64,000 nt of DNA from Fibrobacter succinogenes (GCA_902761355.1 CACWJY010000017.1:1-64000); one strand, 5' to 3'. Counted from the stretch's first letter, positions 32,757-42,176 are shown. Numbers and translations are program-made. The notes: a model not told the origin generated them from the letters alone.

Positions 32757-33635
32757 TCAATACAATCTAAAACTCTGCATCTTGTATAGGGTATCGCAGA
32801 GCAGGCTGTCGCCAAAGTGTTTGGAGAGCTCGTTTTTGATGTCGGTCTTTTTGCCGATAACGTTGCATCGCTCTTTTGTCATGTATTTGGCGAGAAGGTT
32901 GTTGTACATCTTGTAGGCGGTGGAATCGTATGGCAGGTCGTTTTGATCTAGTAATCGGTCTATTTTTTCTACCAGGCCAATGGTATCGTTGATCACCCCG
33001 TCCAAAAGATCGTCTCGAAACTCTTCGGTTTCGTGCTTGCCTTCTGAAAAGTTATACAGCATGGTTTCTAGGACCTGGCTGTTACAGGTCGTGTCGTCCC
33101 AAATGCTCTGCAGTTCAGCGCGGGCCACCTCTTGCGCGGGTTTATAGGGGTAACCCTCATTTATTAGTTGCATGACTCGCTTTTGCGTTACATGGAAACA
33201 CAGCATGTCTTTTCGTTCTTTCTTGATGGACCATTTCTCGTCGATGGAAATCCCTTGCTCAACAAAATATTCCAGGGTGTACGGGGTGCCACTAGAGATG
33301 GAATCGTTGTAACGGTGGTAGGCGTTTACGAATTCAATGAGGGCGTACTTTGTTGTCAGTGAAACTTCGGAAAGGTCAATATGATAGGAATAAGAAATGG
33401 GGTTGTTTAGGTAATTGAAGGTCGTGTCTGTGATGACTGATAATGCTTGGGAATCTTTCTTATTGAATAGTGAATCTAGTTCGTAGATGATGATGGACTC
33501 CCCTCCGTTAGAGAGAATTACGGTCTGTTTTTCGGGGTTATATTCGGACCTGAAAATATCGTGAACGGTAGTGCTGTCGTTATTGCAACCCAGAAGAAGA
33601 AATACGGAGAAGAGTAAAAGGAGTGTCGCTTTCAT
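32757..33635 (-). CDS. Lipoprotein of unknown function
   Basis: 292 residues. The lipobox LLLGC (Cys17 in MKATLLLLFSVFLLLGCNND) marks a lipid anchor. The mature part is mixed alpha/beta and charged, with a helical region from 160 to the end (EVARAELQSIWDDT, GLVEKIDRLLDQND, AKYMTKERCNVIGKK). No family is recognised. It starts 3 nt after the stop of the next lipoprotein gene upstream, so the two are a pair. Confidence 0.65.
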   Translation of the reverse strand: MKATLLLLFSVFLLLGCNNDSTTVHDIFRSEYNPEKQTVILSNGGESIIIYELDSLFNKKDSQALSVITDTTFNYLNNPISYSYHIDLSEVSLTTKYALIEFVNAYHRYNDSISSGTPYTLEYFVEQGISIDEKWSIKKERKDMLCFHVTQKRVMQLINEGYPYKPAQEVARAELQSIWDDTTCNSQVLETMLYNFSEGKHETEEFRDDLLDGVINDTIGLVEKIDRLLDQNDLPYDSTAYKMYNNLLAKYMTKERCNVIGKKTDIKNELSKHFGDSLLCDTLYKMQSFRLY

Positions 33636-33638
33636 GGA

Positions 33639-34259
33639 TTATCCCCATATAGGAACAAAGTGGAAATGTTCCCATTCTACATGCTCGGTCTTGCCGATTT
33701 GAATGTTCCAGTTAATCTTTATTCCTTCTACGTCGATTTTTAGGTTGAAAAAGTGGAACATGCTGACGTATCCCTTAGCGTCTTTGATTTCTGAATCGTC
33801 GGGACGGGTGATGGTAAATTCGCCTGGCTTTAGTAGCCGCTGGAAAGTGTAGTAATGATTATGAATGATTACTTTGTCTGCATCTGTGCAATCATAGGTA
33901 TTGCAGTTGTATATGCTGATATACAAATCGCTCTGGTTCCAGGCTCTGTTGTATTCTCTCATGTAGATGTTTAGCCAGATATTCAGCGGCTTTGCCGTGT
34001 TTTGAACAGGCTCGGTGGATTCTAGGTTGAAATCGTTTGGTGAAATGCTTAATTCGGCGCAGGATTGGTTAGGGCATTTTACTCCGGCGCTGTCGGCAAT
34101 GGTGGCGATAAGGGTGTCTAAATAGGCGATGTGGGTCTTTTCTTTTTCGACGACCGTTGTGATGTTGTTCTCATAGTCTTTGAACCCGTAATCGCAGGCG
34201 CTTAAGAAAAGCAGCATGATTGCGGCTATAATCTGTATGGCAGATTTAGAACAAAGCAT
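33639..34259 (-). CDS. Lipoprotein of unknown function
   Basis: 206 residues. The leader IIAAIMLLFLSACDYGF gives a lipobox (LSAC). The mature part has a CPNQSCAEL segment and a beta-rich C-terminal half (YYTFQRLLKPGEFTITRPDDSEIKDAKGYVSMFHFFNLKIDVEGIKIN in outline). It is the first gene of a two-gene unit with the 32757-33635 lipoprotein. Function unknown; secretion and pairing are the only clues. Confidence 0.62.
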   Translation of the reverse strand: MLCSKSAIQIIAAIMLLFLSACDYGFKDYENNITTVVEKEKTHIAYLDTLIATIADSAGVKCPNQSCAELSISPNDFNLESTEPVQNTAKPLNIWLNIYMREYNRAWNQSDLYISIYNCNTYDCTDADKVIIHNHYYTFQRLLKPGEFTITRPDDSEIKDAKGYVSMFHFFNLKIDVEGIKINWNIQIGKTEHVEWEHFHFVPIWG

Positions 34260-34420
34260 AAGGAAAAGGTAAAAATCATTCTGTAAAAGAGGGAACTCCT
34301 AATAAAATAAATGCGTTTTTTACAAATGAATTAGTGAACATCTGTTTAGTTGTTTTGCTCTGGACTAGGGGGCTAAGTATGTTTTTTGTATGCTTTTGAT
34401 GCAAAAAAAGAAACTGCATC

Positions 34421-34450
34421 TTGCCAAAGTGGTGAAAAATGGTAGATTTG
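34421..34450 (+). promoter_or_regulatory. Promoter of the division/cell-wall cluster
   Basis: TTG (34421-34423), 19 nt, TAGATTTG (34443-34450), 44 nt before mraZ. It is a complete TTG-N19-TAnnTTTG match. Confidence 0.6.
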
Positions 34451-34465
34451 TACTGTGTTGTGGTA
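34426..34465 (+). promoter_or_regulatory. Candidate MraZ operator
   Basis: TGGTG (34430), TGGTA (34440) and TGGTA (34461) lie 10 and 21 nt apart, on one face of the helix; the first two sit in AAAGTGGT/AAAATGGT. Known MraZ sites are TGG-type direct repeats with about 10-bp spacing. Two fall inside the promoter spacer, which fits autorepression. Confidence 0.5.
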
Positions 34466-34494
34466 AAATGTCCCAAATCTGTGTGTAAACTAGT

Positions 34495-34971
34495 ATGAGT
34501 TCTTCGTTGTTCATAGGTCAGGCCCAGACGGCTATCGATGGAAAGGGAAGGTCTTCCTTCCCTAGGGAATTCCGTCGTCAGCTGCTGCCGTCCGACGGGG
34601 AAAAGCTCGTGGTCACTCGTGGCCCGGCTAGGACCCTTCGGCTGTTTACCCTGCCCGAATACGAAAAATTCATGGCGGACCTGGACTCGAGGTCCGACCG
34701 CCGTCAAGCCGACCTAGTTCGCAGAGGCCTCTGCCCCACGGTTGTGGAGCTGGATGGTCAGAACCGCATTTTACTTCCAAAAATCTTGTTGGAGTATGCT
34801 GGTCTAAAGGATGAAGTCCTTTACGTACAAGCTAGCGGAAAGACTCTGGAACTATGGAATCCGGAACGCTTCAATGCCATGTATGGCCTGAGAACAGAGG
34901 ATGCTGTTGCTGCATTCGATGCTGCGTACTACGGAGAAAGCTTGACGGAGGGTGGCGATGGCCTCAGATAA
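34495..34971 (+). CDS. mraZ: Transcriptional regulator MraZ
   Basis: 158 residues with two SpoVT/AbrB-like halves, each with the family signature: AIDGKGRSSFPREFR and ELDGQNRILLPKILL. MraZ forms a ring and represses its own division cluster in other bacteria. It is the first gene of the cluster here and overlaps the start of rsmH by 14 bases. A candidate operator lies in its promoter. Confidence 0.95.
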   Translation: MSSSLFIGQAQTAIDGKGRSSFPREFRRQLLPSDGEKLVVTRGPARTLRLFTLPEYEKFMADLDSRSDRRQADLVRRGLCPTVVELDGQNRILLPKILLEYAGLKDEVLYVQASGKTLELWNPERFNAMYGLRTEDAVAAFDAAYYGESLTEGGDGLR

Positions 34972-35995
34972 CTTCCGTCAGAAAGATTTACAGACAAATG
35001 AAATTTTGAACACCCGTACCGTGGGCGTTCATTCTGAAGCGGCTCTGGCTGGTGTCGAAAACGGCGTGTTCTATCACGATCCGGTGATGCTCAAGGAATG
35101 CCTTGAAGGTTTGAACATCAAATCTAACGGTACCTACGGTGATTGCACCCTGGGCGGTGGCGGACATTCTTACGCTATTGCAAATAAATTAGACGAAAAC
35201 GGAACGCTTCACGCCTTTGACCGCGATGAAGAAGCTGTTGCCTTTGCGACAAAGCGCCTTGCCGGCGTAAAGCCCAAGTTTATTGTGCATCCGGTGCGCT
35301 TTGGCGAACTGAAAAATGAAATTGCGCCGAATACCTTGGACGGCATTCTCTACGATTTGGGTATTAGCAGCCATCAGGTCGATGCTTCTGACCGTGGCTT
35401 TACCTTTGTGGGCAATAATCCGCTGGATTTGCGCATGGACCGCCGCGAAGGCGTTTCTGCACAGGAATGGCTCAAGACGGTGGATGCGGATACTTTGGCC
35501 GCTGCACTCCGCAAGAATGCCGATATGGATCGTGGATTTAAACTTGCGACTCGCCTTGTTGAAATGGCGGCTGCCAAGGGTGACCAGGAAATTTTGCCTT
35601 CTGACGTGAAGACTGTGGTGGAATCGGTGTTCCCTGACAAGCGTCGTGAAGTGAATGGCCTTTTGGCTCGCGTATTCCAGGCGATTCGCATGGAAGTAAA
35701 TGGCGAACTCAAGGAAATCGAAGATAGCCTGCGCGCTGCCGTAGACTGCCTTAAGGTGGGCGGTCGCTTGGTGGTGATGAGCTACCACTCCGTGGAAGAC
35801 CGCTGCGTCAAGGAAACGGCCGCTGAATTTGAAAAGGCCTGCATTTGCCCCGAACATTTGCCTGTGTGCACGTGCGGCGGCAATCACCAGCGCCTTAAGA
35901 AGGTGAATCGCAAGCCGATTCTGCCTTCTGACGAAGAAATTGCAAAGAACAGCAGGGCTCGCTCTGCTAAACTGAGGGTGTACGAACGAGTATGA
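34958..35995 (+). CDS. rsmH: 16S rRNA (cytosine1402-N4)-methyltransferase RsmH
   Basis: 345 residues from the ATG at 34958; GGAGGG lies 5 nt upstream, and a GTG at 34952 is less likely. The SAM site GDCTLGGGGHSYAI and the segments GISSHQVDASDRGFTF (with the usual D.R.RGFSF-like region) and MSYHSVEDRCVKE are typical. A C-terminal Cys-rich stretch (CICPEHLPVCTCGG) is common in the family. It has a roughly 25-residue N-terminal extension before HDPVMLKECLEGL. Its stop overlaps ftsL (ATGA). Confidence 0.95.
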   Translation: MASDNFRQKDLQTNEILNTRTVGVHSEAALAGVENGVFYHDPVMLKECLEGLNIKSNGTYGDCTLGGGGHSYAIANKLDENGTLHAFDRDEEAVAFATKRLAGVKPKFIVHPVRFGELKNEIAPNTLDGILYDLGISSHQVDASDRGFTFVGNNPLDLRMDRREGVSAQEWLKTVDADTLAAALRKNADMDRGFKLATRLVEMAAAKGDQEILPSDVKTVVESVFPDKRREVNGLLARVFQAIRMEVNGELKEIEDSLRAAVDCLKVGGRLVVMSYHSVEDRCVKETAAEFEKACICPEHLPVCTCGGNHQRLKKVNRKPILPSDEEIAKNSRARSAKLRVYERV

Positions 35996-36303
35996 GTGAA
36001 ACGGAAAAGATACCGGTATTTTACTCGAACCGTACGATTGTGCGGGGCTTTGTCGGAGCCGTGCTCGTCGCTGCCCTGTTGCTGATTTTGCCGCTGTATA
36101 TGCAGAACCGCTTGACAAGACTTTATGCGAAATCCCATGAGCTTTCGATAAAGGTGAAGCTTTTGCAGCGCGAGATTCTTTTGCAGCAGTTGGAGATAAA
36201 CAAGCTTTCGTCTTTGGAGGCTCTTGCTCCTTTTGCCGAAGAAAGTGGACTGGATTTGAACGGCATGCCGACCAAGGTGCGCATTACGGGAGGTTCAAAG
36301 TGA
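35992..36303 (+). CDS. ftsL: FtsL-like cell division protein
   Basis: 103 residues. A basic N terminus, one membrane segment (about 17-37, GFVGAVLVAALLLILPLYMQ) and a coiled-coil stretch (LYAKSHELSIKVKLLQREILLQQLEINKL) give the FtsL layout. Sequence conservation in this family is low; position between rsmH and ftsI is the strongest evidence. FtsL joins FtsB and FtsQ and activates FtsWI. It overlaps both neighbours by four bases. Confidence 0.8.
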   Translation: MSETEKIPVFYSNRTIVRGFVGAVLVAALLLILPLYMQNRLTRLYAKSHELSIKVKLLQREILLQQLEINKLSSLEALAPFAEESGLDLNGMPTKVRITGGSK

Positions 36304-38186
36304 ACCTGATGAATGTAGACGCCCTTTCGATTGGAAAAATGCTCGTGCTGAGTGCCGTAGCGGTGCTCGCTTGGCAGACCTTTAATATCCAGGTGCTTAA
36401 CCGCGAAGTGTACCAGGCCGAAACAAAGAGCATGGTGACTCGCACCAAGAATATTTACGCGGAACGCGGCCAGATTATGGACCGTAACGGTGTCGTATTC
36501 GCAGAAAATCTGCGCGACACGGGAGAAACCGAAGACTATAGCCGCATATTCCTTCAGGGAAAACTTGCTTCGCAGATTGTGGGTAAGGTGGGCTACAACG
36601 GTGTCGGTAGCATGGGCATGGAACGTATGTTTGACCTTCGCCTGCGTGGAAACGAAGGCTTTAGGAGCATTGTTCAGGATGCCAAGCGCCGTGAAATCTA
36701 TGGCCGTTCTGAAAACGTGGCCGAGGCGGAACCGGGTAAGAACCTGGTGCTCACGATTGATCGCAATATGCAGGAAATTGTGGAAAAGGCGCTCAAGGAC
36801 GGCGTAAACGAATTCCGTGCAGCAAGCGCATCGGCCGTGGTGGTGAACCCCTATACGGGCGAAATCCTTGCCATGGCTAGTTACCCGACCTTTGACCCGA
36901 ATTCCAAGAAACAGGGTGTGGGTCGCATGGCTAAAAACGATATCGTGGCCATGTCTTATGAACCGGGTTCTACTTTCAAGGCGATTACGGCCGCCGCAGC
37001 CTTAGAAGACGATATTGTTTCACCGGAAAAGGTCTTTGAAAACGAGGGCAAGTGCTGGCGTTGGAATGCTAAGTCGGAACCGATTTGCGATACCCACATT
37101 TATGGTGACATGGATATGGGCGAGGCCATGGTGCAGTCTTCGAACATCGTGTTTGCAAAGATTGCTGCCGAAGTGGGCGCTGACAAGCTCTATCGCATGG
37201 CCCGTAACTTTGGCTTTGGTATGAAGACTTCTGAAAACCTTTATGGTGAAGAGTCTGGCCGCCTGCTGATGCCTTACGAGCTGACTCGTGATGACCGTAC
37301 GCTCAAGACGATGGGCTTTGGTCACTCGGTGATGGTGACTCCGATCCAGATGGTGATGGCCTATGCGGCTATTGCGAATGGCGGAACCCTGATGGAACCG
37401 ATGATTGTAAAGGAATGGCGCGATTCTAAGGGCAATTTGGTTGACAAGAAGGAACCGGTGAAAGTGCGTCGTGTGATTTCGGAAAGAACGGCCGCTTCTA
37501 TCCGCAAGATGTTGAACCGTGTCGTGAACAGCGGTACGGCCAAGATGGTGGCGAGCAAGAAAATGCCGGACGTGATTTTTGGTGGCAAGACGGGTACGGC
37601 CGAAAAGTACAACCAGGAAACGGGTAAGTATGACCGTGACCATCAGGTGGCATCGTTTATAGGCCTTGCTCCGGTCGAAGATGCTCGTTATGTTTGCATG
37701 GTGCTCGTAGATGATCCGCAGGCTAAGCACGTGGGTGGCCTTACGGCTGGGCCGATTTTCCGTAGGATTATGGAAGGAGTTTATTACCATCCGCAGCTTT
37801 CGCCGGCATCGCATGCGCTTGCCTTGGTGAATATGAATTCTCCTTGTAAGGATGACTACGTAGGGATGATGGCAGAATCGGCAAAGTCTTTTGCGGCCAT
37901 GAAAAAGTGCGCCGTACGTTTTGAAGGCGAGGGTAACCGTGTGGTTTCGGCTCGCCGCGCCATGGAAGATTCTGTGGGAATGATTTTGACTTTGGGTTCT
38001 GTGGGTGCAGGCAAGATGCCTGACTTGAAGGGCCTTTCGTTGAAGGACGCTCTTGAAATTGCCGGAAGCATTCGCATGAACGTGGAATATTCGGGCATGG
38101 GCCGTGTTGTTTCGCAGACGCCTAAGGTGGGCGAGGTATTGCGTAAGGGTCAAGTTTGCAAGCTGTTGCTTAAGGAGAAAGGTTAA
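36300..38186 (+). CDS. ftsI: Division penicillin-binding protein FtsI with PASTA domain
   Basis: 628 residues, starting with GTG at 36300 (an ATG follows at 36309). A membrane anchor (about 11-30) precedes RGQIMDRNG (56-64). The transpeptidase motifs are SxxK at 224-227 (GSTFK), SSN at 280-282 and KTGT at 430-433. One PASTA domain closes the protein (from about 573). The pedestal part is unusually short: only some 30 residues separate DRNGVVFAEN from GKVGYNGVGSMGME, against over 100 in E. coli FtsI. It cross-links septal peptidoglycan with FtsW. Confidence 0.93.
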   Translation: MNLMNVDALSIGKMLVLSAVAVLAWQTFNIQVLNREVYQAETKSMVTRTKNIYAERGQIMDRNGVVFAENLRDTGETEDYSRIFLQGKLASQIVGKVGYNGVGSMGMERMFDLRLRGNEGFRSIVQDAKRREIYGRSENVAEAEPGKNLVLTIDRNMQEIVEKALKDGVNEFRAASASAVVVNPYTGEILAMASYPTFDPNSKKQGVGRMAKNDIVAMSYEPGSTFKAITAAAALEDDIVSPEKVFENEGKCWRWNAKSEPICDTHIYGDMDMGEAMVQSSNIVFAKIAAEVGADKLYRMARNFGFGMKTSENLYGEESGRLLMPYELTRDDRTLKTMGFGHSVMVTPIQMVMAYAAIANGGTLMEPMIVKEWRDSKGNLVDKKEPVKVRRVISERTAASIRKMLNRVVNSGTAKMVASKKMPDVIFGGKTGTAEKYNQETGKYDRDHQVASFIGLAPVEDARYVCMVLVDDPQAKHVGGLTAGPIFRRIMEGVYYHPQLSPASHALALVNMNSPCKDDYVGMMAESAKSFAAMKKCAVRFEGEGNRVVSARRAMEDSVGMILTLGSVGAGKMPDLKGLSLKDALEIAGSIRMNVEYSGMGRVVSQTPKVGEVLRKGQVCKLLLKEKG

Positions 38187-39613
38187 TGATTTCTGAAACC
38201 TTGATGCAAAAATTGAATGTGTGTGGCTTGTGCGACGATTCTCGCCGCGTGAAGGCGAAGGATTTATTCTTCTCTTTGCCCAATGAAAAGTCCGATGAAT
38301 TTGCGAAGAATGCGATTGCCGCGGGTGCCGTGGCTGTGGTGGGCGAGACGGTTGCTCCTGAAGGTCTGACTTCTAAGTGGATTCAGGTGGCTGACGTGAA
38401 GGCCGCCCGTCTTGAAGCCGCAAAGATTTTCTACAAGGATCCGTTTGCAAAACTGAATGCGCATGCGGTTACTGGAACGAACGGTAAAACGACGAGTGCT
38501 TTCTTGATGGATGCGATGCTTACGGCCGCAGGCCATAAGGTAGCTCTTCTTGGTACCATCAAGAATAAGATTGGTGACAAGTCAGTTCCGGCAACCCTTA
38601 CGACGCCGGGTCAGTTGGACCTGTATGCTTTTGCCGCGAAAGCGGTGGAAGCGGGCTGCACGGACTTGGTGATGGAAGCGTCTTCGCATTCGCTTGATCA
38701 GGGACGTATGGCAGGCGTGCTTTATAAGAGTGCCCTGTTTAGCAACTTGACGCAGGATCACCTGGATTACCATAAGACGATGGACGCCTATTTTGAGGCG
38801 AAAAAGCTTTTGTTTACGCGTTATCTGGCAAAAGACGGCGTTGCTGTCGTGAATATCGATGATGCGTACGGAAAAAAACTATACGACTCCCTAGCCGGGA
38901 TTGGAGCGGACCGGGCGGTGGCTGTCTCGCGTCTAGGGGTCGTTAGCGCTAATGTAAAGCCCGAAGGTGCTGTCGAGAATACCGAAGACGGACTCAAGAT
39001 GCTGTTGCCTGCAATCAGTGCAGAACCGTTTGAGACTCCGTTGTGCGGTGATTTTAACGTAGATAATGTGATGTTGGTGCTTTCTTGGGCGAAGGCGATT
39101 GGCCTTGCCGAACCTGCCATGCGCAAGGCTTTGGCAGAAGTCCGCGTTCCGGGACGATTCGAAAAGGTCTGGAACAAGAATGGCCGCCACGTGATTGTGG
39201 ACTACGCCCACACTCCCGACGCCCTGGAACGCGTCCTTACGACCGCTCGTAGCCTCTGCCGAGGCCGCCTCGCGTGCGTGTTCGGCTGCGGCGGTGACCG
39301 CGACAAGACTAAGCGTCCGATTATGGGTGCTATTGCAGAACGTATTGCGGACAAGGCTTGGCTCACCTCCGATAATCCGCGCACCGAAAATCCGACGGAC
39401 ATTATCAACGACGTTCGCGCCGGCATGAAGACGGACAAGTTTAGCGTGGTCGAAAAGCGCGAAGAAGCAATTGCCAAGGCTTGTGCCGAACTTAAGGAAG
39501 GCGACTGGCTGGTGATTGCGGGCAAGGGTCACGAAGACTACCAGATTGTGGGTAAGACCAAGCATCATTTTGATGACCGCGAAGAAGCGGTGAAGGCGAT
39601 GGAAAATGTATAA
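38186..39613 (+). CDS. murE: UDP-MurNAc-L-Ala-D-Glu:meso-diaminopimelate ligase MurE
   Basis: 475 residues. ATP site GTNGKTT (97-103), the central domain with SSHSLDQGR, and the C-terminal DNPR motif (396-399) that selects meso-diaminopimelate over lysine. So the peptidoglycan is DAP-type. It adds the third residue of the stem peptide. Its start overlaps the ftsI stop by one base and its end overlaps murF by eight. Confidence 0.96.
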   Translation: MISETLMQKLNVCGLCDDSRRVKAKDLFFSLPNEKSDEFAKNAIAAGAVAVVGETVAPEGLTSKWIQVADVKAARLEAAKIFYKDPFAKLNAHAVTGTNGKTTSAFLMDAMLTAAGHKVALLGTIKNKIGDKSVPATLTTPGQLDLYAFAAKAVEAGCTDLVMEASSHSLDQGRMAGVLYKSALFSNLTQDHLDYHKTMDAYFEAKKLLFTRYLAKDGVAVVNIDDAYGKKLYDSLAGIGADRAVAVSRLGVVSANVKPEGAVENTEDGLKMLLPAISAEPFETPLCGDFNVDNVMLVLSWAKAIGLAEPAMRKALAEVRVPGRFEKVWNKNGRHVIVDYAHTPDALERVLTTARSLCRGRLACVFGCGGDRDKTKRPIMGAIAERIADKAWLTSDNPRTENPTDIINDVRAGMKTDKFSVVEKREEAIAKACAELKEGDWLVIAGKGHEDYQIVGKTKHHFDDREEAVKAMENV

Positions 39614-40988
39614 GCTGGATTTGAAAATCAAGGAACTCTTGGAAATCCTCGAAACCTACTCGGTAGGCGTTGACGGCCGTACCAAGAACCGCAAGGTGAA
39701 CCTTTGCATGGATTCTCGCGAACCCGCCAAAGGTGTTGTGTTTTGGCCAATCAAGGGTGCCCGCTTTGACGCCCACCAGTTTGTAACTCAAATGGAAAAA
39801 AATGGAGCATTGATGAGTGTCGTGAATGCAGATGCCGAAGGCATTGAAAACTTCAAGATGTATGCGCCCGTCGACGATACGACGAAGGCGCTCCTCAAGC
39901 TCGCCAAGGGCTACCAGAAGAATTTTAAGGTAAAGAAGGTTGCCATTACGGGCAGCAACGGCAAGACCACCACCAAGGAAATGGTGAAGGCCGTTCTTTC
40001 GCAGAAGTACAACACTCATGCGACTGCCGGCAACTTTAACAACCACATTGGCGTTCCCATGACGCTGTTCCAGCTCAAGCACAGCCACGAAGCTGCCGTG
40101 ATTGAAATGGGTACGAGTGGTCCGGATGAAATCCGTCCGCTTTCTTTGGCCGTAGAACCCGATGTCGCTGTGATTACGAACATTGGCGCCTCTCACCTGG
40201 AACGCCTCAAGGATTTGGACGGCGTGTTCGCCGAAAAGAGGACAATCGTCGCTGGCCTCAAGAAGAATGGTGTGCTGATTGTGAATGCCGATGACCCGCG
40301 CCTTTGCAAGTGCCGCAGCAATACGAGTTACAAGGTGGTGACTTTTGGCGTAAAGCGCGGTATCATCAAGCCCGAAAAGCTCGAATGGAGCGAAGACAAC
40401 TGTGCGACCTTCTTTGTGGAACGCACCAAGTTTACACTGAACGTGCCGGGTATCCATAACCTCTATAACGCTCTCGCTGCTATCGCCGTTGGCTTGCAAT
40501 ACAGAGTGCCCAAGGCCGACATCGCCAAGGCTCTTGCCAACTTCCGTTCGACCAACATGCGCATGGAAATCAAGAACGCGAACGGCTTCAAGATTGTGTC
40601 GGACTGCTACAATGCCAATCCGTCTTCGACCAAGATGGCTTTGCAGACCATTGGCAACATGAAGGTGAACCGCCGTATTGCCATTCTCGGCGATATGCTG
40701 GAACTCGGCGCTCAGACTGATGCTTTGCATCAGGAAATGGGAGCCATGGTTCCCGAAATGAATTTTGATATGCTCCTGACTGTGGGCGAAAAGGCAAAGC
40801 TTTATGTGAAGGGCGCAAAGTCCAAGGGCATGAAGGCTGCTCACCATTTTGCTTCTGTTCAGGAACTGATTGACACCCTTACCGAAATTGTGGCAGAAGG
40901 CGATGTGCTCTTGATTAAGGGTAGCCGTGGCATGCACATGGAACAGGTGGTGGATGCCATGCTCAAGCTTACGAAGGTCAACGCATAG
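39606..40988 (+). CDS. murF: UDP-MurNAc-tripeptide:D-Ala-D-Ala ligase MurF
   Basis: 460 residues. The N-terminal domain has CMDSREPAKGVVFWPIKGARFDAHQFV, the ATP site is ITGSNGKTTTKEMV, and later segments AGNFNNHIGVPMTLF, EMGTSGPDEI and DCYNANPSS fit MurF rather than MurD. It adds D-Ala-D-Ala to the UDP-MurNAc tripeptide. mraY and murD, which usually follow, are missing; ftsW starts 12 nt later. Confidence 0.95.
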   Translation: MYKLDLKIKELLEILETYSVGVDGRTKNRKVNLCMDSREPAKGVVFWPIKGARFDAHQFVTQMEKNGALMSVVNADAEGIENFKMYAPVDDTTKALLKLAKGYQKNFKVKKVAITGSNGKTTTKEMVKAVLSQKYNTHATAGNFNNHIGVPMTLFQLKHSHEAAVIEMGTSGPDEIRPLSLAVEPDVAVITNIGASHLERLKDLDGVFAEKRTIVAGLKKNGVLIVNADDPRLCKCRSNTSYKVVTFGVKRGIIKPEKLEWSEDNCATFFVERTKFTLNVPGIHNLYNALAAIAVGLQYRVPKADIAKALANFRSTNMRMEIKNANGFKIVSDCYNANPSSTKMALQTIGNMKVNRRIAILGDMLELGAQTDALHQEMGAMVPEMNFDMLLTVGEKAKLYVKGAKSKGMKAAHHFASVQELIDTLTEIVAEGDVLLIKGSRGMHMEQVVDAMLKLTKVNA

Positions 40989-41000
40989 GATTAGATAACG

Positions 41001-42176
41001 ATGGAAAATACCGCAACAAATATGGGCATGAACAAGTTGCTACTGATTGTAGCACTGTTGCTCATTTGTTTTGGCGTGGCTGTGGTCTATACCGCATCCG
41101 CTCCTTTTGCGGTTGCCAACGGAAAGCCTGCCGAATACTATCTGCTTGCTCATTTGCCCAAGGCGGTGTTTGGCCTTACCCTGATGCTTGTGATTGGACG
41201 CTTTATTGATTATGGCCATTGGCGTTGGCTTGGACGTGCTGCCTTTATTGGTGGTGCAATCCTTACGCTTGCAGCTCTTGTTTCTGGTCATGGTGTTAAG
41301 GGTGCAAACCGCTGGATTTTGGGTATTCAACCGTCTGAAATTATGAAGCTGGGGATGCTCATTTGGGTGTGTGCCAAGCTTTCTCAGGCGGGTGACAATA
41401 TCAAGACCCTTGCTTGCACGTTGATCCAGCCGGGAATTCCCTTTGGAATTACGGTGTTGCTGCTGGTTTTGCAGCCGAACTACTCGATGACGATTATGGT
41501 TTCGGCAATTGTGATTTGCGTGATGCTTACGGCTGGTGCGAATGTCAAGTACTTGTTCTACGCCGGTGTGGCCGCAATTCCGGTTGCGATTATCAAGCTG
41601 TTGACTTCGACCCACTCTCGCGCCCGCATTATGGCCTTTATGGCCGAAGAAGGCGAAATGACCGCTTCTAACTGGCAGGGTGATCACGCTTTGCAGGCCC
41701 TTGGTAATGGTGGCCTGTTTGGAACGGGCTTTGGTATGGGCGTTCAAAAGCTGGGATATTTGCCTGAAGCTCATAAAGATGTGATTTACGCAGTGATTGG
41801 CGAAGAATTCGGCTTTATTGGGACGATGTTTGTGCTGTCTTTGTTTGCGATCCTATTTGCTCAGGGATTTAAGATTGCACGTAATTCTTCGACTCGTTTT
41901 GGAAAGTATCTTGCTTTGGCCCTTACGCTTTCGCTGTTCTTTAACTTTGTGGTGCATGTTTGTGTTTGCGTGGGACTTTTCCCCATGACCGGCCAGCCGC
42001 TCCCGTTCTTGAGCTTTGGTGGCACAAACCTGCTCTATTCTTGCGTTGTGATTGGAATTTTGTTGAATATTTCGCGTCCTGCTTCGGGCAAAAAGATTAA
42101 CGAACCCTATATGAGTGGTGCTTCGCTCGAAAGCAGCGTGTTTAGAAATTTTGAATTTACAAGGAGAAGCGTATGA
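41001..42176 (+). CDS. ftsW: Septal peptidoglycan glycosyltransferase FtsW
   Basis: 391 residues, a SEDS protein with about ten membrane segments. Typical segments are KGANRWILGIQPSEIMKLG, GGLFGTGFGMGVQKLGYLPEAHKDVIYAVIGEEFGF (in this order) and FPMTGQPLPFLSFGGTNLL. FtsW polymerises lipid II at the division site together with FtsI. It lies between murF and murG with an ATGA overlap into murG. Confidence 0.95.
   Translation: MENTATNMGMNKLLLIVALLLICFGVAVVYTASAPFAVANGKPAEYYLLAHLPKAVFGLTLMLVIGRFIDYGHWRWLGRAAFIGGAILTLAALVSGHGVKGANRWILGIQPSEIMKLGMLIWVCAKLSQAGDNIKTLACTLIQPGIPFGITVLLLVLQPNYSMTIMVSAIVICVMLTAGANVKYLFYAGVAAIPVAIIKLLTSTHSRARIMAFMAEEGEMTASNWQGDHALQALGNGGLFGTGFGMGVQKLGYLPEAHKDVIYAVIGEEFGFIGTMFVLSLFAILFAQGFKIARNSSTRFGKYLALALTLSLFFNFVVHVCVCVGLFPMTGQPLPFLSFGGTNLLYSCVVIGILLNISRPASGKKINEPYMSGASLESSVFRNFEFTRRSV

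Noticed and set aside
37020..38153. 377-residue open frame opposite ftsI
   Set aside because: Composition of an antisense frame (His/Arg/Asn-rich), fully inside a secure gene.
39492..40937. 481-residue open frame opposite murF
   Set aside because: Antisense shadow; murF is certain by motifs.
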